The notes beneath the pieces were generated by a model. That model did not search any database. It saw only the letters and a program-made list of their open reading frames with translations, and was not told the DNA's origin. From JANXVV01 sp038230975 (GTDB lineage: Bacteria; Planctomycetota; Phycisphaerae; Tepidisphaerales; Tepidisphaeraceae), in NCBI GenBank assembly GCA_038230975.1, contig JBBRMF010000023.1:1-33388 (forward strand): 33,388 nucleotides of DNA, in the 5' to 3' direction. Below, in pieces: positions 1 through 8,233 of this stretch (the stretch's first letter is position 1; every line of letters begins with the position of its first letter). Both the position numbers and the translations under genes were made by a program.

Positions 1-103
1 AAGCCCGGTAAGTGCCGGCCCCTGCTGCGCCGGCAAGAACGCCAAAGCCGCCGCATGCGCCAAAAAAGCAGCTTCCAGCGGCAAAAATTGCAGCGGCCGT
101 CAC
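1..103 (-). CDS. Possible lipoprotein N-terminus, cut by window edge
   Basis: An open minus-strand frame runs to the left edge. From a possible GTG start at 103 it encodes an Ala/Gly-rich hydrophobic stretch with a cysteine followed by GGFGVLAGAAGAGTY. This resembles the start of small DUF3568-type lipoproteins, in which a Gly/Ala-rich segment and a Thr-Tyr follow the lipidated cysteine. It lies 142 bases downstream of two lipoprotein genes on the same strand, so it could be a third member of that cluster. The assumed start lacks the usual basic n-region and has no clear Shine-Dalgarno, so the start, and even the reality of the gene, is uncertain. The 104-245 spacer holds a small hairpin (AATACCG-GA-CGGTATT, 164-179) without a T-run. 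Confidence 0.2.
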   Translation of the reverse strand, partial: MTAAAIFAAGSCFFGACGGFGVLAGAAGAGTYRA

Positions 104-245
104 CTCAGGGGCAGGAGTGCGGAAAAAAGAATACCCAACAACTCGCCCTGGCAGAGGGTACGGAATACCGGACGGTATTGGCGAGTACACCCACCCTACA
201 CCCTGCAAATTGCCACTCCGGCGATATTTCAAGCTGAAAAATGCT

Positions 246-902
246 CTAATTCGGCTCGCCCTTGCCTCCCTCAAAATCAGGTTTCACCTCGTAAAAGAGT
301 CGGCCGATTGCGGCGGCCAAATCTTCGAGCATCAGATTGCGAACTGCCAGCGGCGTATCGCGGGCATCGCGGCGTGTAAATTCAGTCGTTTTTTTGAACG
401 GATGGCTGTCTCCCACATCTGGCCAGCGCGTTTGTCCGGTCTGGACGTCGACGATGCGAACGTTGGCTTCGATCGACCCCTGGAACATGTCTGATCCAGG
501 AACGCTTTGGATGCCGCATTGCTTCAAATCGATATAGACCACTTGCTTCGCGCCAACGGCTCGACCGACATCCGGGATCTTCATCTTGTCATACCCGTTG
601 GCCTTCTCACCGCGCAGGGCCATCAGTTTCTTGTCGTCAACCAATGGGGCTACTTTGTGTGCCTCAAGTTCCCTGGATACCAGATTCCCCAGTTGATCTG
701 CATAAGGTTGAAGATCGTTGGCTTTGCCGTAACTTTCGGCAAGTACCAGTGTCGGTTCTTTCGCGGGGGTGTACTCAGCCGGAAGCTTGTTCGGGCCCAT
801 CGTTTTGTAGGCCAGCGCGCTCATGATATTGCAGCCGGAACAGAAGGGCAGGAGACAAGCTGCGGTCAGCAGGCCGAAAATGAGGAAAGATTTTGATCGC
901 AT
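246..902 (-). CDS. Lipoprotein, paralogue of its upstream neighbour
   Basis: The 218-residue product begins with a basic n-region, a hydrophobic core and a cysteine at residue 24 (PFCSGC followed by Asn), as expected for a signal-peptidase-II lipoprotein. The mature part is soluble and mixed alpha/beta. It has the pattern KQVVYIDLKQ, then a hydrophilic loop, then an extended VRIVDVQTGQTRW-like strand pair. The same pattern recurs in the gene immediately upstream (VIYLEVYSF and LEVLEISTG), so the two are diverged tandem paralogues. The fold pattern (N-terminal strand, helix, 'LGA..V.Y.' strand, then a beta-hairpin) recalls the CsgG/LpoB/TolB-N group of periplasmic lipoproteins, but no family motif proves this. 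The gap to the upstream gene is 47 bases, which suggests co-transcription. The function is unknown. Confidence 0.85.
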   Translation of the reverse strand: MRSKSFLIFGLLTAACLLPFCSGCNIMSALAYKTMGPNKLPAEYTPAKEPTLVLAESYGKANDLQPYADQLGNLVSRELEAHKVAPLVDDKKLMALRGEKANGYDKMKIPDVGRAVGAKQVVYIDLKQCGIQSVPGSDMFQGSIEANVRIVDVQTGQTRWPDVGDSHPFKKTTEFTRRDARDTPLAVRNLMLEDLAAAIGRLFYEVKPDFEGGKGEPN

Positions 903-949
903 TCGTTTTTCCGTTGCAGCTTTTTCTTCCAGTGCCTGCTGAAAATGTT

Positions 950-1657
950 CTATCGCTCCGAAGGGTGTGTTACAAACTTGATCGCCACGTCCGTGGTGAA
1001 TTGATCGACGGTTTTTCGATAAATGTATTCGGAGCTGACATCCGTGCCGGCAATTCCTTCCGGGCGATTGGGGGGATAGACACTCCGTAAATCAGGATCG
1101 GAGTAAGCGAAGCGGGCGGTTTTGACGCCGTCGGGGCCGGTAGATATTTCCAGCACTTCGAGCTTGGAAAGGAGTGTCCCCTTAAAAAGGTCGATCGATT
1201 CATTAGGACGTGTCTCAAAGCTGTAGACTTCAAGATAGATCACGCGCGTCACGCCGAGCCGTTTGGCGATATCGGTGGAAGGCAAACCTTCCAACTCCGG
1301 GTGATCTTCCTGAAAGCGCAGGATGGACATCGGATTCAGGTATTGAATGTGCGCCATTTCCGGGGGCACTTTTTCCAGTTCCTTCGGATCTTTCGGGTTA
1401 GTGACCTGGCTGAGCTTGCCCGTTAAACCGCGGGCGATATCGCCGGGCAAGGCGGGATAGTCGATCCGAACACCGCGGTCCACCCAGACCATGACACCGA
1501 CGGTCTGACCGGACAGTCCTTTATAGGATGGTAAAATATCGGGTTGTGGCAAGACCTGCGCGGCGGCACCCAGAATATTGCAGCCGGATCCAAAGGCGGT
1601 CAGGAACAAGCAGCAGATACAACAAAGCCAAACAGAGCGCGGCGGGCGGAAAGGCAT
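950..1657 (-). CDS. Lipoprotein, paralogue of its downstream neighbour
   Basis: The product is 235 residues with a signal peptide ending in AFGSGC (Cys26), followed by NILGAAAQ. The open frame extends 15 codons further upstream, but ATG at 1657 is preceded at a good distance by GAGGAG, so it is taken as the start. The mature domain shares its order of elements with the next gene: a predicted strand 'TVGVMVWVD', a helix ending 'DIARGLTGKL', 'AKRLGVTRVIYLEV', 'LFKGTLLSKLEVLE', and a final long helix. This marks a duplication. Upstream lies a DUF2752 gene 38 bases away, and the three probably form one operon. A role in envelope assembly is plausible but is only inferred from lipidation and context. 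Confidence 0.85.
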   Translation of the reverse strand: MPFRPPRSVWLCCICCLFLTAFGSGCNILGAAAQVLPQPDILPSYKGLSGQTVGVMVWVDRGVRIDYPALPGDIARGLTGKLSQVTNPKDPKELEKVPPEMAHIQYLNPMSILRFQEDHPELEGLPSTDIAKRLGVTRVIYLEVYSFETRPNESIDLFKGTLLSKLEVLEISTGPDGVKTARFAYSDPDLRSVYPPNRPEGIAGTDVSSEYIYRKTVDQFTTDVAIKFVTHPSER

Positions 1658-1695
1658 ACAGGTCTCCTCAGGGGTGTCTTGGTTAGGCCGGCATA

Positions 1696-2202
1696 TTACC
1701 ATCCATCACGGCCGGTGAGCGTAAGGAAGATTTTCCACCCCCACGCCAGCAAAGCAAAACTCAGGATAGGCATGAGATAGTATCGGCTGGACAAGAGCTT
1801 GAACAATCGATGAACCGGCCGACCCGTAACGGCAATGTAAAAACCGATCCAAACCGCAACGGCACTTGCTAGCGCCAGCATAGTGCCCATCGGCTGCGTG
1901 TAAATGCTTGCCAAAAAATGACCGTGGGCGAAATAAGAAAATGCGGTGGTGAATCCGCAGCTGGGGCAAGGCAGCCCCGTGCGGATCTTGAACGCGCACG
2001 CCAACAAACCTAGTTGAAGGTGCGTGCCAGTACCCCCATGATCAGGTCGCAACCAGGCGGCGATGCACAAAACGCTCAAACAAGTGAGGGCAATCGTCGC
2101 GGCCATGCCCCGCTCAAGCCAGGTCATGGGCAAAGGCGGCGAATAACGGGTATAAATAACGGGCACGGATTCAATGTCACCCCGGCACGCTTCATCATTC
2201 AT
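1696..2202 (-). CDS. DUF2752 family membrane protein
   Basis: The 168-residue integral membrane protein carries the DUF2752 signature, a CPxCG motif followed by T-T (CPSCGFTTA, residues 79-87), between a first hydrophobic segment (about 35-50) and two or three further membrane segments (about 100-165). The paired cysteines at the membrane edge are the conserved feature of this family, whose biochemical role is unknown to me. The frame is open back to a TTG at 2265, but no ribosome site supports it. ATG 2202 is the first ATG and is used here; ATG 2127 (MTWLERG) is also possible. The gene leads a probable operon with the two lipoproteins. Confidence 0.8.
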   Translation of the reverse strand: MNDEACRGDIESVPVIYTRYSPPLPMTWLERGMAATIALTCLSVLCIAAWLRPDHGGTGTHLQLGLLACAFKIRTGLPCPSCGFTTAFSYFAHGHFLASIYTQPMGTMLALASAVAVWIGFYIAVTGRPVHRLFKLLSSRYYLMPILSFALLAWGWKIFLTLTGRDGW

Positions 2203-2491
2203 AAATATTGGGGGATGAGGTTCCGTCACATTGCCTACTGTAAACCGCCAATAAAACGGTAGCAAACGCTTGCGTGTTCAGAAATGGTTTAGGTTTCGCA
2301 CATTATCCAGTGACGATTCTACCGGAAAGATCGGAATGCGACTGTTTTGCGCATCGGGAATGCTTGCATTTGCGGTCAGACGGTTTAATTTGTAACGGTC
2401 GGGCGATTGAGGGGACTTCGCACATCGTCCGCCATTTGTGCCAGCGAATAACGAACCGCTCAATAGCCTGCGGTGCAGAAAGTCGGTTGGT
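2203..2491. other. Divergent intergenic region
   Basis: This 289-base spacer separates the minus-strand DUF2752/lipoprotein operon from the plus-strand glycosyltransferase and must hold both promoters. I see no convincing -35/-10 pair with consensus spacing, no long palindrome and no RNA gene. Short open frames cross it, but they lack ribosome sites and recognisable products. Confidence 0.5.
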
Positions 2492-3883
2492 ATGCGCGTT
2501 TTTATGCTTGGATGGGAATTCCCACCGTTTATCAGTGGCGGTCTTGGCACGGCTTGCTATGGGCTCACCAAAGCAATGAGTGGATTGGGCACAGACATTA
2601 TTTTCGTCCTGCCACGGCCGGTTTCGACTCCTTTTTCGACGCACGTTCGCCTGGTCAGTCCGCATGCAAGTAGTCCATTGGCCGCCCCGGCTACGGAAAT
2701 GCGACTGGATGAATTTGAAAATGTGACTTTCCGCACCATCGACGCGCAGCTCACCAATCCTTACGAAGCCCCGTCGAAATACGAAGCTCCCATCCAACCC
2801 AGAACCACCTCCAAGGCGCAGCGGCCGATCTTCACACCAGTCGTTTCGACTCCGCCGCCCATTCCCGCACCGGTTTCCGCGGCCGACACGGCTATGCCCG
2901 GATATGTAAATTCTCCATCCGAGGTCGGCGGTGTGTATGCCGGAGACATGTTCTCCGAAATCCAGCGATACGCCGCACTCGCTGCGGAGATTGCTCGAAA
3001 TGAATCGTTCGATGTGGTGCATGCCCATGATTGGATGACTTTCCCGGCAGGCATGGCCGTCGCGGGTTTAAAGGGTGTACCTTTGGTCGTTCACATCCAC
3101 TCCACGGAGTTCGATCGCAGCGGGGTTCATGTCGATCAGCGTATCTATGACATCGAACGGCGCGGCATGCACAGCGCAATGAAGGTGATTGCAGTCAGTT
3201 CACTGACCAAAAATCTCATCACCCATCATTACGGCATTGAAAGCGACAAAGTTGAGGTCGTTTACAACGCCATTGACGTGAATGGAAATGGGTTTGACGA
3301 GGAGAAGTACAGCATTCACAAGGACGAAAAAATTGTCCTGTTCCTCGGCCGTATCACGATGCAGAAAGGCCCCGAATATTTCATCGCCGCCGCCAAGAAG
3401 GTGCTAGAGGTGATGGACAACGTGAAGTTCGTGATGGCCGGCAGCGGCGACATGATCCGCCGCACGATCGAGATGGCCGCCGCCATGGGCATCGGGCATA
3501 AGGTGCTCTTTACTGGGTTCCTGCGCGGCGGTGACGTGGAAAAAGTCTTCAAGATGGCCGATCTGTATGTAATGCCCAGCGTCAGCGAGCCTTTTGGCAT
3601 TGCCCCGCTGGAAGCCATGAGCCATGACGTGCCGGTCATCGTCAGCAAACAAAGCGGTGTCAGCGAGATGCTGCACAATGCGCTGAAGGTCGATTTCTGG
3701 GATATCAATGAGATGGCGAACAAAATCGTCGCCGTGCTGAAGCATCCACCTTTGGCCAGCACATTACGGCAGCATGGTTCGTTCGAAGTCCGACGTCGTT
3801 CCTGGGCCGATGCGGCCAAGGCTTGCCTTGGGGTGTATGACCAAGCGGTGGAGATGGTGCACGGGAACGGATTCATGAAGTAG
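2492..3883 (+). CDS. GT4/glycogen-synthase-like glycosyltransferase
   Basis: The product is a GT-B fold glycosyltransferase of 463 residues. It opens with MRVFMLGWEFPPFISGGLG, the glycogen-synthase-like N-terminus whose Gly-Gly-Leu-Gly loop binds the nucleotide-sugar phosphates. The N-domain also has VVHAHDWMTF (about 175-184). The C-domain has FLGRITMQKGPEYF and the acidic E-x7-E signature in SEPFGIAPLEA, typical of GT4 retaining enzymes. Between about residues 90 and 140 lies a Pro/Thr-rich segment that separates the first N-domain strands from the rest. ATG 2492 is preferred over the GTG at 2438 because homologues begin at this motif. The donor is probably UDP- or ADP-glucose. Glycogen or a related alpha-glucan is the likely product, but a cell-wall glycan is possible. 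Confidence 0.85.
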   Translation: MRVFMLGWEFPPFISGGLGTACYGLTKAMSGLGTDIIFVLPRPVSTPFSTHVRLVSPHASSPLAAPATEMRLDEFENVTFRTIDAQLTNPYEAPSKYEAPIQPRTTSKAQRPIFTPVVSTPPPIPAPVSAADTAMPGYVNSPSEVGGVYAGDMFSEIQRYAALAAEIARNESFDVVHAHDWMTFPAGMAVAGLKGVPLVVHIHSTEFDRSGVHVDQRIYDIERRGMHSAMKVIAVSSLTKNLITHHYGIESDKVEVVYNAIDVNGNGFDEEKYSIHKDEKIVLFLGRITMQKGPEYFIAAAKKVLEVMDNVKFVMAGSGDMIRRTIEMAAAMGIGHKVLFTGFLRGGDVEKVFKMADLYVMPSVSEPFGIAPLEAMSHDVPVIVSKQSGVSEMLHNALKVDFWDINEMANKIVAVLKHPPLASTLRQHGSFEVRRRSWADAAKACLGVYDQAVEMVHGNGFMK

Positions 3884-3916
3884 ACTTCTTTCCTGGTGTG
3901 CTTCGGGAGTCGTCAA

Positions 3917-4984
3917 ATGCCGTTTTTAAAATATGGGTCGAGAATCGGCGCTCGCGTCAGAAAATTACAATTTATTGTTGTCTGCTGGCTGCTCTGGGGC
4001 TTCGTGGCAGTGGCCGCCGATACGGTAACGCCCAAAAACCCAACCGGATCGCGTTCCTTCACCACCGGCAATTCCCTGGTCGATTTTGCACCGGGCGTCT
4101 GGACCGATGGGGTGGATCGTCATCTCAGTGATTATCAAGGCAAAGTGGTGATTGTCTTCTCGTTCGATCCTTCCTACCTCGACTCACCGAAGGATGTAAA
4201 GAAAAAACTCGAACTATATGATCTGTTTCGCGATAAGCCCGTGGCATTTCTTGGCGTGATCAATGGCCGTCGCGACATTAATTTATCCAAGGCGTTGCTC
4301 AAGCCGATCGACGTGAAATACCCGATGTATTTCGACAATATTGGACAGATGAGCGCAACATTCAGCGGTGAGTATTCCGTGTACCTGCGCATGATCCATG
4401 CTGACGGAACGCTCGGCATCACCAGCGTCACTCCTTCGGATGTGGATGCGGCTCTCAAAGACGTCAAATGGAAATATAGAGACGGTGGTTATGACAAGAA
4501 ACTCGATGGAATCGTCGATCTTTTAGAATGGAATCATTACCAGCTTGGTTTGAAGCAATTGCGGCCACTGCGGAAGTCGATCAACAAAGAATTGGCGGCG
4601 TCGGCGGAGAAACTGTTTCAGGATGTGGTGCATGCCGAAGGGGAGAAGTGGAAGGCAGAGGCAGATGCCGCTGTGGAGAGCGATCCGGTGGCGGCCTTCG
4701 ATCAGTATTCAAGAATCGCGAGCGCATTCGCGGGCGAAGATCTCGCAAAGGGGACAGTCGACCCATTGAAAAAACTGAAGATATCCAAACCGCTACAGGA
4801 TGAATTTGCCGCCCGGGACATGTTCAGCAAGCTAAACACCGTCATTCCGCGCGCCAAATACGAGCAACGACTGGATGTGGCGGATTACTGCGAATCCATC
4901 AGCAAGAAGTATCCTCAAACACTGACCGGGAAAAAGGCCAAATCGCTTTACGACGATATCATGAGCGCGCGGACTTTGCGCTGA
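3917..4984 (+). CDS. Exported thioredoxin-fold protein without active-site cysteines
   Basis: The 355-residue protein has a signal peptide (basic n-region, hydrophobic core ending VAVAA near residue 35). The part up to about residue 170 reads like a TlpA/AhpC-type thioredoxin fold: FAPGVWTDGVDRHLSDYQGKVVIVFSF, then DPSYLDS where an active enzyme would have WCxxC, then a helix and LGVINGR. No redox cysteine pair is present, so it is not an oxidoreductase of the usual type. The C-terminal half is helical and charged, with a repeat-like 'DQYSRIASAFAGEDLAK' region, and could mediate protein contacts. ATG 3917 follows GGGAGT and is used in preference to the GTG at 3896. The gene starts 33 bases after the glycosyltransferase and may be co-transcribed. 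Its function is unknown. Confidence 0.75.
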   Translation: MPFLKYGSRIGARVRKLQFIVVCWLLWGFVAVAADTVTPKNPTGSRSFTTGNSLVDFAPGVWTDGVDRHLSDYQGKVVIVFSFDPSYLDSPKDVKKKLELYDLFRDKPVAFLGVINGRRDINLSKALLKPIDVKYPMYFDNIGQMSATFSGEYSVYLRMIHADGTLGITSVTPSDVDAALKDVKWKYRDGGYDKKLDGIVDLLEWNHYQLGLKQLRPLRKSINKELAASAEKLFQDVVHAEGEKWKAEADAAVESDPVAAFDQYSRIASAFAGEDLAKGTVDPLKKLKISKPLQDEFAARDMFSKLNTVIPRAKYEQRLDVADYCESISKKYPQTLTGKKAKSLYDDIMSARTLR

Positions 4985-4991
4985 AAGAACT

Positions 4992-6332
4992 CTATTTCCC
5001 CAGCGTCACAAACATCGCGATCACCGCAATCAGCATCACGGCCGTCGCGATCCAACCCATGACTCGGAGATTTCTGGAAATCAGCGTGAGCTTCCCCATC
5101 ACGTTTGAATTGTGAGTCATAAGCATCATCACGATCATCGTTGGTACGGCGACGACGCCGTTGATGATCGCACTCCAGATAAGTGCTTTCATTGGATCGA
5201 TGTGGGTGAAATTCATTGCCGCCCCGATGATCGTCGCCATGGCAAGAATGCCGTAGAAACCCTTGGCTTCGCGCCACTTTCGCTCAAGACCGATCGGCCA
5301 ATTCAGTAATTCGCCAAGCGCGTATGCGCCCGAGCCGGCAAGGACCGGCAACGCGAGCATGCCGGTGCCGATGATGCCAACCGCGAACAGAAAAAACGCC
5401 AGGCGTCCCGCAATCGGCTTCAGCGCGCTGGCAGCTTGCTCAGCGGACTGAATATTCGTCGCGCCGTTTGCAAAAAGGGTTGTCGCGGTCGTGAGAATGA
5501 TAAAGAACGCAATGAGATTGGAAAACGTCATACCGACATACGTGTCCAGTCGAATTCGCCGAAGTTGTTCTCTGGCTTGAGCGGGCTCTTGTTTCAGGGC
5601 GGTTTCATTCGGCGCAGCTTCCAAATCCTCAACTTCCAATGATGCTTGCCAAAAGAAAAGGTACGGGCTGATGGTGGTCCCAAGCACGCCCACAAGCAGT
5701 GCAAGGTATTCGGCGTTGAATTGAATCGGTGGAATCAGCATCGCATGAATCGTTTTGCCCCACGGAATATGCACCGTGAAGATCACGCCCACGTAAGTAA
5801 ATAGCGCCAGGGTGAGCCATTTTAAAAACTTCGAATAGCGGCAATAAGGAACGCGGATTTGCAGTACAAGGGATGCGATCGCGATCAACACCACGTACAG
5901 ATGCGCCGGCCCCCCGATTAACAGTTGAACGCCAGCCCCCATCGCGCCGATATCCGCGCCGATGTTCAGCGTGTTGGCGATAATCAGCATCAAAACGATT
6001 GGATAGGACAACCAGGATGAGTAATATTTTCGCAAATTGGCGGCTATACCCCTGCCCGTGACTCGACCGATGCGAGCGCTGATTTCCTGAATCGCAGCCA
6101 TCAACGGCAGCGTGAAGAGCATCGTCCAGAGCATGCCGAAACCGAATTTCGCGCCGGCCTGCGAATAAGTTGCAACACCGCTCGGATCATCATCCGAGGC
6201 TCCGGTAATAAGGCCGGGCCCCAGACATTCAAACACGCCTTTCCGCACCATCTTCACCGCCGACTTGCCAAATTGTCGGGCGCGGTGTCGAGGACGTTGT
6301 TCTTGCGTACGTGGGGGAGTGTCACTGACCAT
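4992..6332 (-). CDS. NRAMP-family metal transporter, atypical binding motifs
   Basis: The 446-residue polytopic protein has the length, eleven or so hydrophobic helices and sequence style of the SLC11/NRAMP family (for example LGPGLITGASDDDPSG at the start of helix 1, and NTLNIGADIGAMGAGVQLL in helix 3). Classical NRAMPs bind Mn2+ or Fe2+ with the DPGN motif of helix 1 and the MPHN motif of helix 6. Here helix 1 reads DPSG (residues 49-52), so the metal-binding Asn is Gly. Helix 6 reads ISPYLFFWQ, so the metal-binding Met and the following His-Asn are gone. The substrate therefore cannot be assumed. ATG 6332 is preceded by CAGGT; an upstream TTG (6362) is less likely. The gene converges on the thioredoxin-fold gene, 7 bases apart. 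Confidence 0.85.
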   Translation of the reverse strand: MVSDTPPRTQEQRPRHRARQFGKSAVKMVRKGVFECLGPGLITGASDDDPSGVATYSQAGAKFGFGMLWTMLFTLPLMAAIQEISARIGRVTGRGIAANLRKYYSSWLSYPIVLMLIIANTLNIGADIGAMGAGVQLLIGGPAHLYVVLIAIASLVLQIRVPYCRYSKFLKWLTLALFTYVGVIFTVHIPWGKTIHAMLIPPIQFNAEYLALLVGVLGTTISPYLFFWQASLEVEDLEAAPNETALKQEPAQAREQLRRIRLDTYVGMTFSNLIAFFIILTTATTLFANGATNIQSAEQAASALKPIAGRLAFFLFAVGIIGTGMLALPVLAGSGAYALGELLNWPIGLERKWREAKGFYGILAMATIIGAAMNFTHIDPMKALIWSAIINGVVAVPTMIVMMLMTHNSNVMGKLTLISRNLRVMGWIATAVMLIAVIAMFVTLGK

Positions 6333-6497
6333 AATTACCTGATTAAACCGTCTACCAAGCAAAACGGACCGGCCTCGGGATTTGGTCGCAACCAGCGTGC
6401 CGTTGTCAGTCTTGAGTCCCGATGTACACTGGCGTGGCCGTTCGATTGAAGCCGAGCGGTGTTTCGGGCAGAAGAACGCCTGTCAGGGAGATTCATC

Positions 6498-7382
6498 GTG
6501 GCTCAGCCGGTTTTGGCGGTCGTCAGCGTGCTTGGGAAAGATCAGAAGGGCGTCGTCGCCCAGTTCGCCACTTACATGGCCGAGCGCGGCATCAATATCC
6601 AGGACATCGAACAGCGCGTCGTGCGCGGTTTCTTCGTGATGGACATGCTGGTCGATCTGGCCGACCTATCCTGCGATTTATCCGAGATCATCACCGGATT
6701 GATCGATCTCGGTAAGCGAATCGATATGGAAGTGCGCGTCGTCCTGCAAAGCGAAAAACGGCGGAAGAAAATCGCGCTGCTGGTGAGCAAAGAGCCGCAT
6801 TGTCTCAAACAATTGGTGAACGATTTCAAGCAACATAAGTTGCACGGTGACATTGCCGTTGTACTTGGGAACCACCCCGATCTTGAAACGGTCGCCAAAT
6901 CAGCAGGGCTAGAATTCGCATGGCAATCTGCGGACGATCTGGAAAAACACTTCGACTGGATTCACCAATCACTGAATTCACATGAGGTCGACCTGGTGGT
7001 TCTTGCGCGATACATGCGAATCCTGCCGGCCCGGGTGATTGCTTCGTATCGCAATCGGATCATCAACATTCATCCTTCGTTGCTGCCCTATTTCCCGGGC
7101 GCTTCTCCCTACAAGCAGGCGTTTGAAAGCGGCGTGCGCGTGCATGGCTGCACGGCCCACTTCGTCACCGAGCAACTCGATCAAGGGCCCGTGATTCTAC
7201 AGGATGTCTTCCACATCAACGTCGGGATTGATTCACTGGAGGACGTAAAGCGTAAAGGCCTTGAACTTGAATCGCAGGTGCTTACGAAATCCGTTCAGTT
7301 GTTCCTCGACGAGGAACTGGTCGTAGTGGATGGGAAGGTGATTTTCAAACCGGGAATTAGTCGATTTTTAAAAGCAGAGTGA
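6498..7382 (+). CDS. purU: Formyltetrahydrofolate deformylase
   Basis: PurU hydrolyses 10-formyl-tetrahydrofolate to formate and tetrahydrofolate, supplying formate for purine synthesis and balancing one-carbon pools. The 294-residue product has an N-terminal ACT regulatory domain (about 4-80, with GKDQKGVVAQFATYMAERGINI) and a C-terminal formyltransferase-fold domain. The catalytic triad of the family is in place: Asn190 and His192 in INIHPSLLPYFPGASPY, and Asp228 in EQLDQGPVI. LARYMRILP is also typical. The start is a GTG at 6498, chosen because CAGGGAG lies seven bases upstream and the ACT domain begins directly after it. The GTG at 6459 gives only an unlikely extension. The stop codon overlaps a possible GTG start of the following kinase, so the two may be translationally coupled. 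Confidence 0.92.
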   Translation: MAQPVLAVVSVLGKDQKGVVAQFATYMAERGINIQDIEQRVVRGFFVMDMLVDLADLSCDLSEIITGLIDLGKRIDMEVRVVLQSEKRRKKIALLVSKEPHCLKQLVNDFKQHKLHGDIAVVLGNHPDLETVAKSAGLEFAWQSADDLEKHFDWIHQSLNSHEVDLVVLARYMRILPARVIASYRNRIINIHPSLLPYFPGASPYKQAFESGVRVHGCTAHFVTEQLDQGPVILQDVFHINVGIDSLEDVKRKGLELESQVLTKSVQLFLDEELVVVDGKVIFKPGISRFLKAE

Positions 7383-7444
7383 ATCCACCCCTACTATCAT
7401 GCGTTTGGATTTGTCGTTGGGTTTTGAGTGAGCCGCCGTGTTTT

Positions 7445-8233
7445 ATGTTTCGATCACCGCCTCGCCATAGATTCAATGCCGCGCCTCGATATCAACCGAT
7501 CCTTCGGGAAATCGGGATTGATGCCGAGGCGATCTTCGATCATCCGGAGATCAAAGTCTGGCGATCGATTCGCGAGCGGCAAAACTGCACGCTCGATTCG
7601 GATCTGGCCGATGGCCGGCACATTCGGCTGCATATCAAACGCCATTTCCCCGAGCGCGGCACACGCACCTCCGCCGACGAAGAGGCCCTTGGAATTCGCG
7701 CGCTTGAGATTGAAGGCATCTCCACCGTGCCGCTCGTCGGCTGGGGTAAATTAATCGACGGCCGGAGCTTCATCATCACTGAGGATTTGACCGATCACCG
7801 CGACGCCGAAAAAGCCGTACGCGAAGGTTTGCCGTTTGAAAGCATTCTGGAGCCAACGGCGGATGTGGCGGCCAAACTCCATCGCGCCGGGTTACACCAT
7901 CGCGACTTGTACCTGTGCCATTTTTTCGTGAAGTACAACGATCCGACGGAAGTGCGTTTGATCGACGCCGCGCGCGTAGCGCGCCTGCCGGGATGGCCCA
8001 TGCGGCAGCGATGGATCGTCAAAGACCTCGCGCAATTCTGGTACAGCACGACATCGCTTCCAATCTCCGACGAGCAGCGAACGCGATGGTTACAGCGATA
8101 TGGCGAGAAGTGCGGACTCGAGTCGATCGACCGTTTACGTCGTTCGATCGAAAAAAAGAGCGCCTGGATCGCCCGACACGATGCGAAGCTGCGGGAGAAA
8201 CAAAAGGGTCGGAATATCTCCATTCCCGAGTAA
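7445..8233 (+). CDS. LPS core kinase-like protein (WaaP/Kdo kinase family)
   Basis: The 262-residue product has the aminoglycoside-kinase-like fold used by the lipopolysaccharide sugar kinases. A lysine in RLHIKRHF (Lys65) is the likely ATP ligand, SFIITEDL (109-115) marks the hinge, HHRDLYLCHFF (151-161) gives the catalytic Asp154, and VRLIDAARV gives the Mg-binding Asp174. The HRDLY..HF form of the catalytic loop is characteristic of WaaP/RfaP and related inner-core kinases, which phosphorylate heptose or Kdo. The frame is open back to a GTG at 7379 overlapping the purU stop, but the extra 22 residues do not look like family sequence, so ATG 7445 is preferred. It abuts a WaaG-like glycosyltransferase, as in enterobacterial waa operons. 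Confidence 0.82.
   Translation: MFRSPPRHRFNAAPRYQPILREIGIDAEAIFDHPEIKVWRSIRERQNCTLDSDLADGRHIRLHIKRHFPERGTRTSADEEALGIRALEIEGISTVPLVGWGKLIDGRSFIITEDLTDHRDAEKAVREGLPFESILEPTADVAAKLHRAGLHHRDLYLCHFFVKYNDPTEVRLIDAARVARLPGWPMRQRWIVKDLAQFWYSTTSLPISDEQRTRWLQRYGEKCGLESIDRLRRSIEKKSAWIARHDAKLREKQKGRNISIPE

Noticed and set aside
12..494. 160-codon plus-strand frame at the left edge
   Set aside because: More than half is antisense to a clear lipoprotein gene, and the rest is low-complexity Pro/Ala/Lys without a ribosome site.
2303..3028. 241-codon minus-strand frame
   Set aside because: It is antisense to the N-domain of the GT4 glycosyltransferase and is Arg/Gly/His-rich without a domain.
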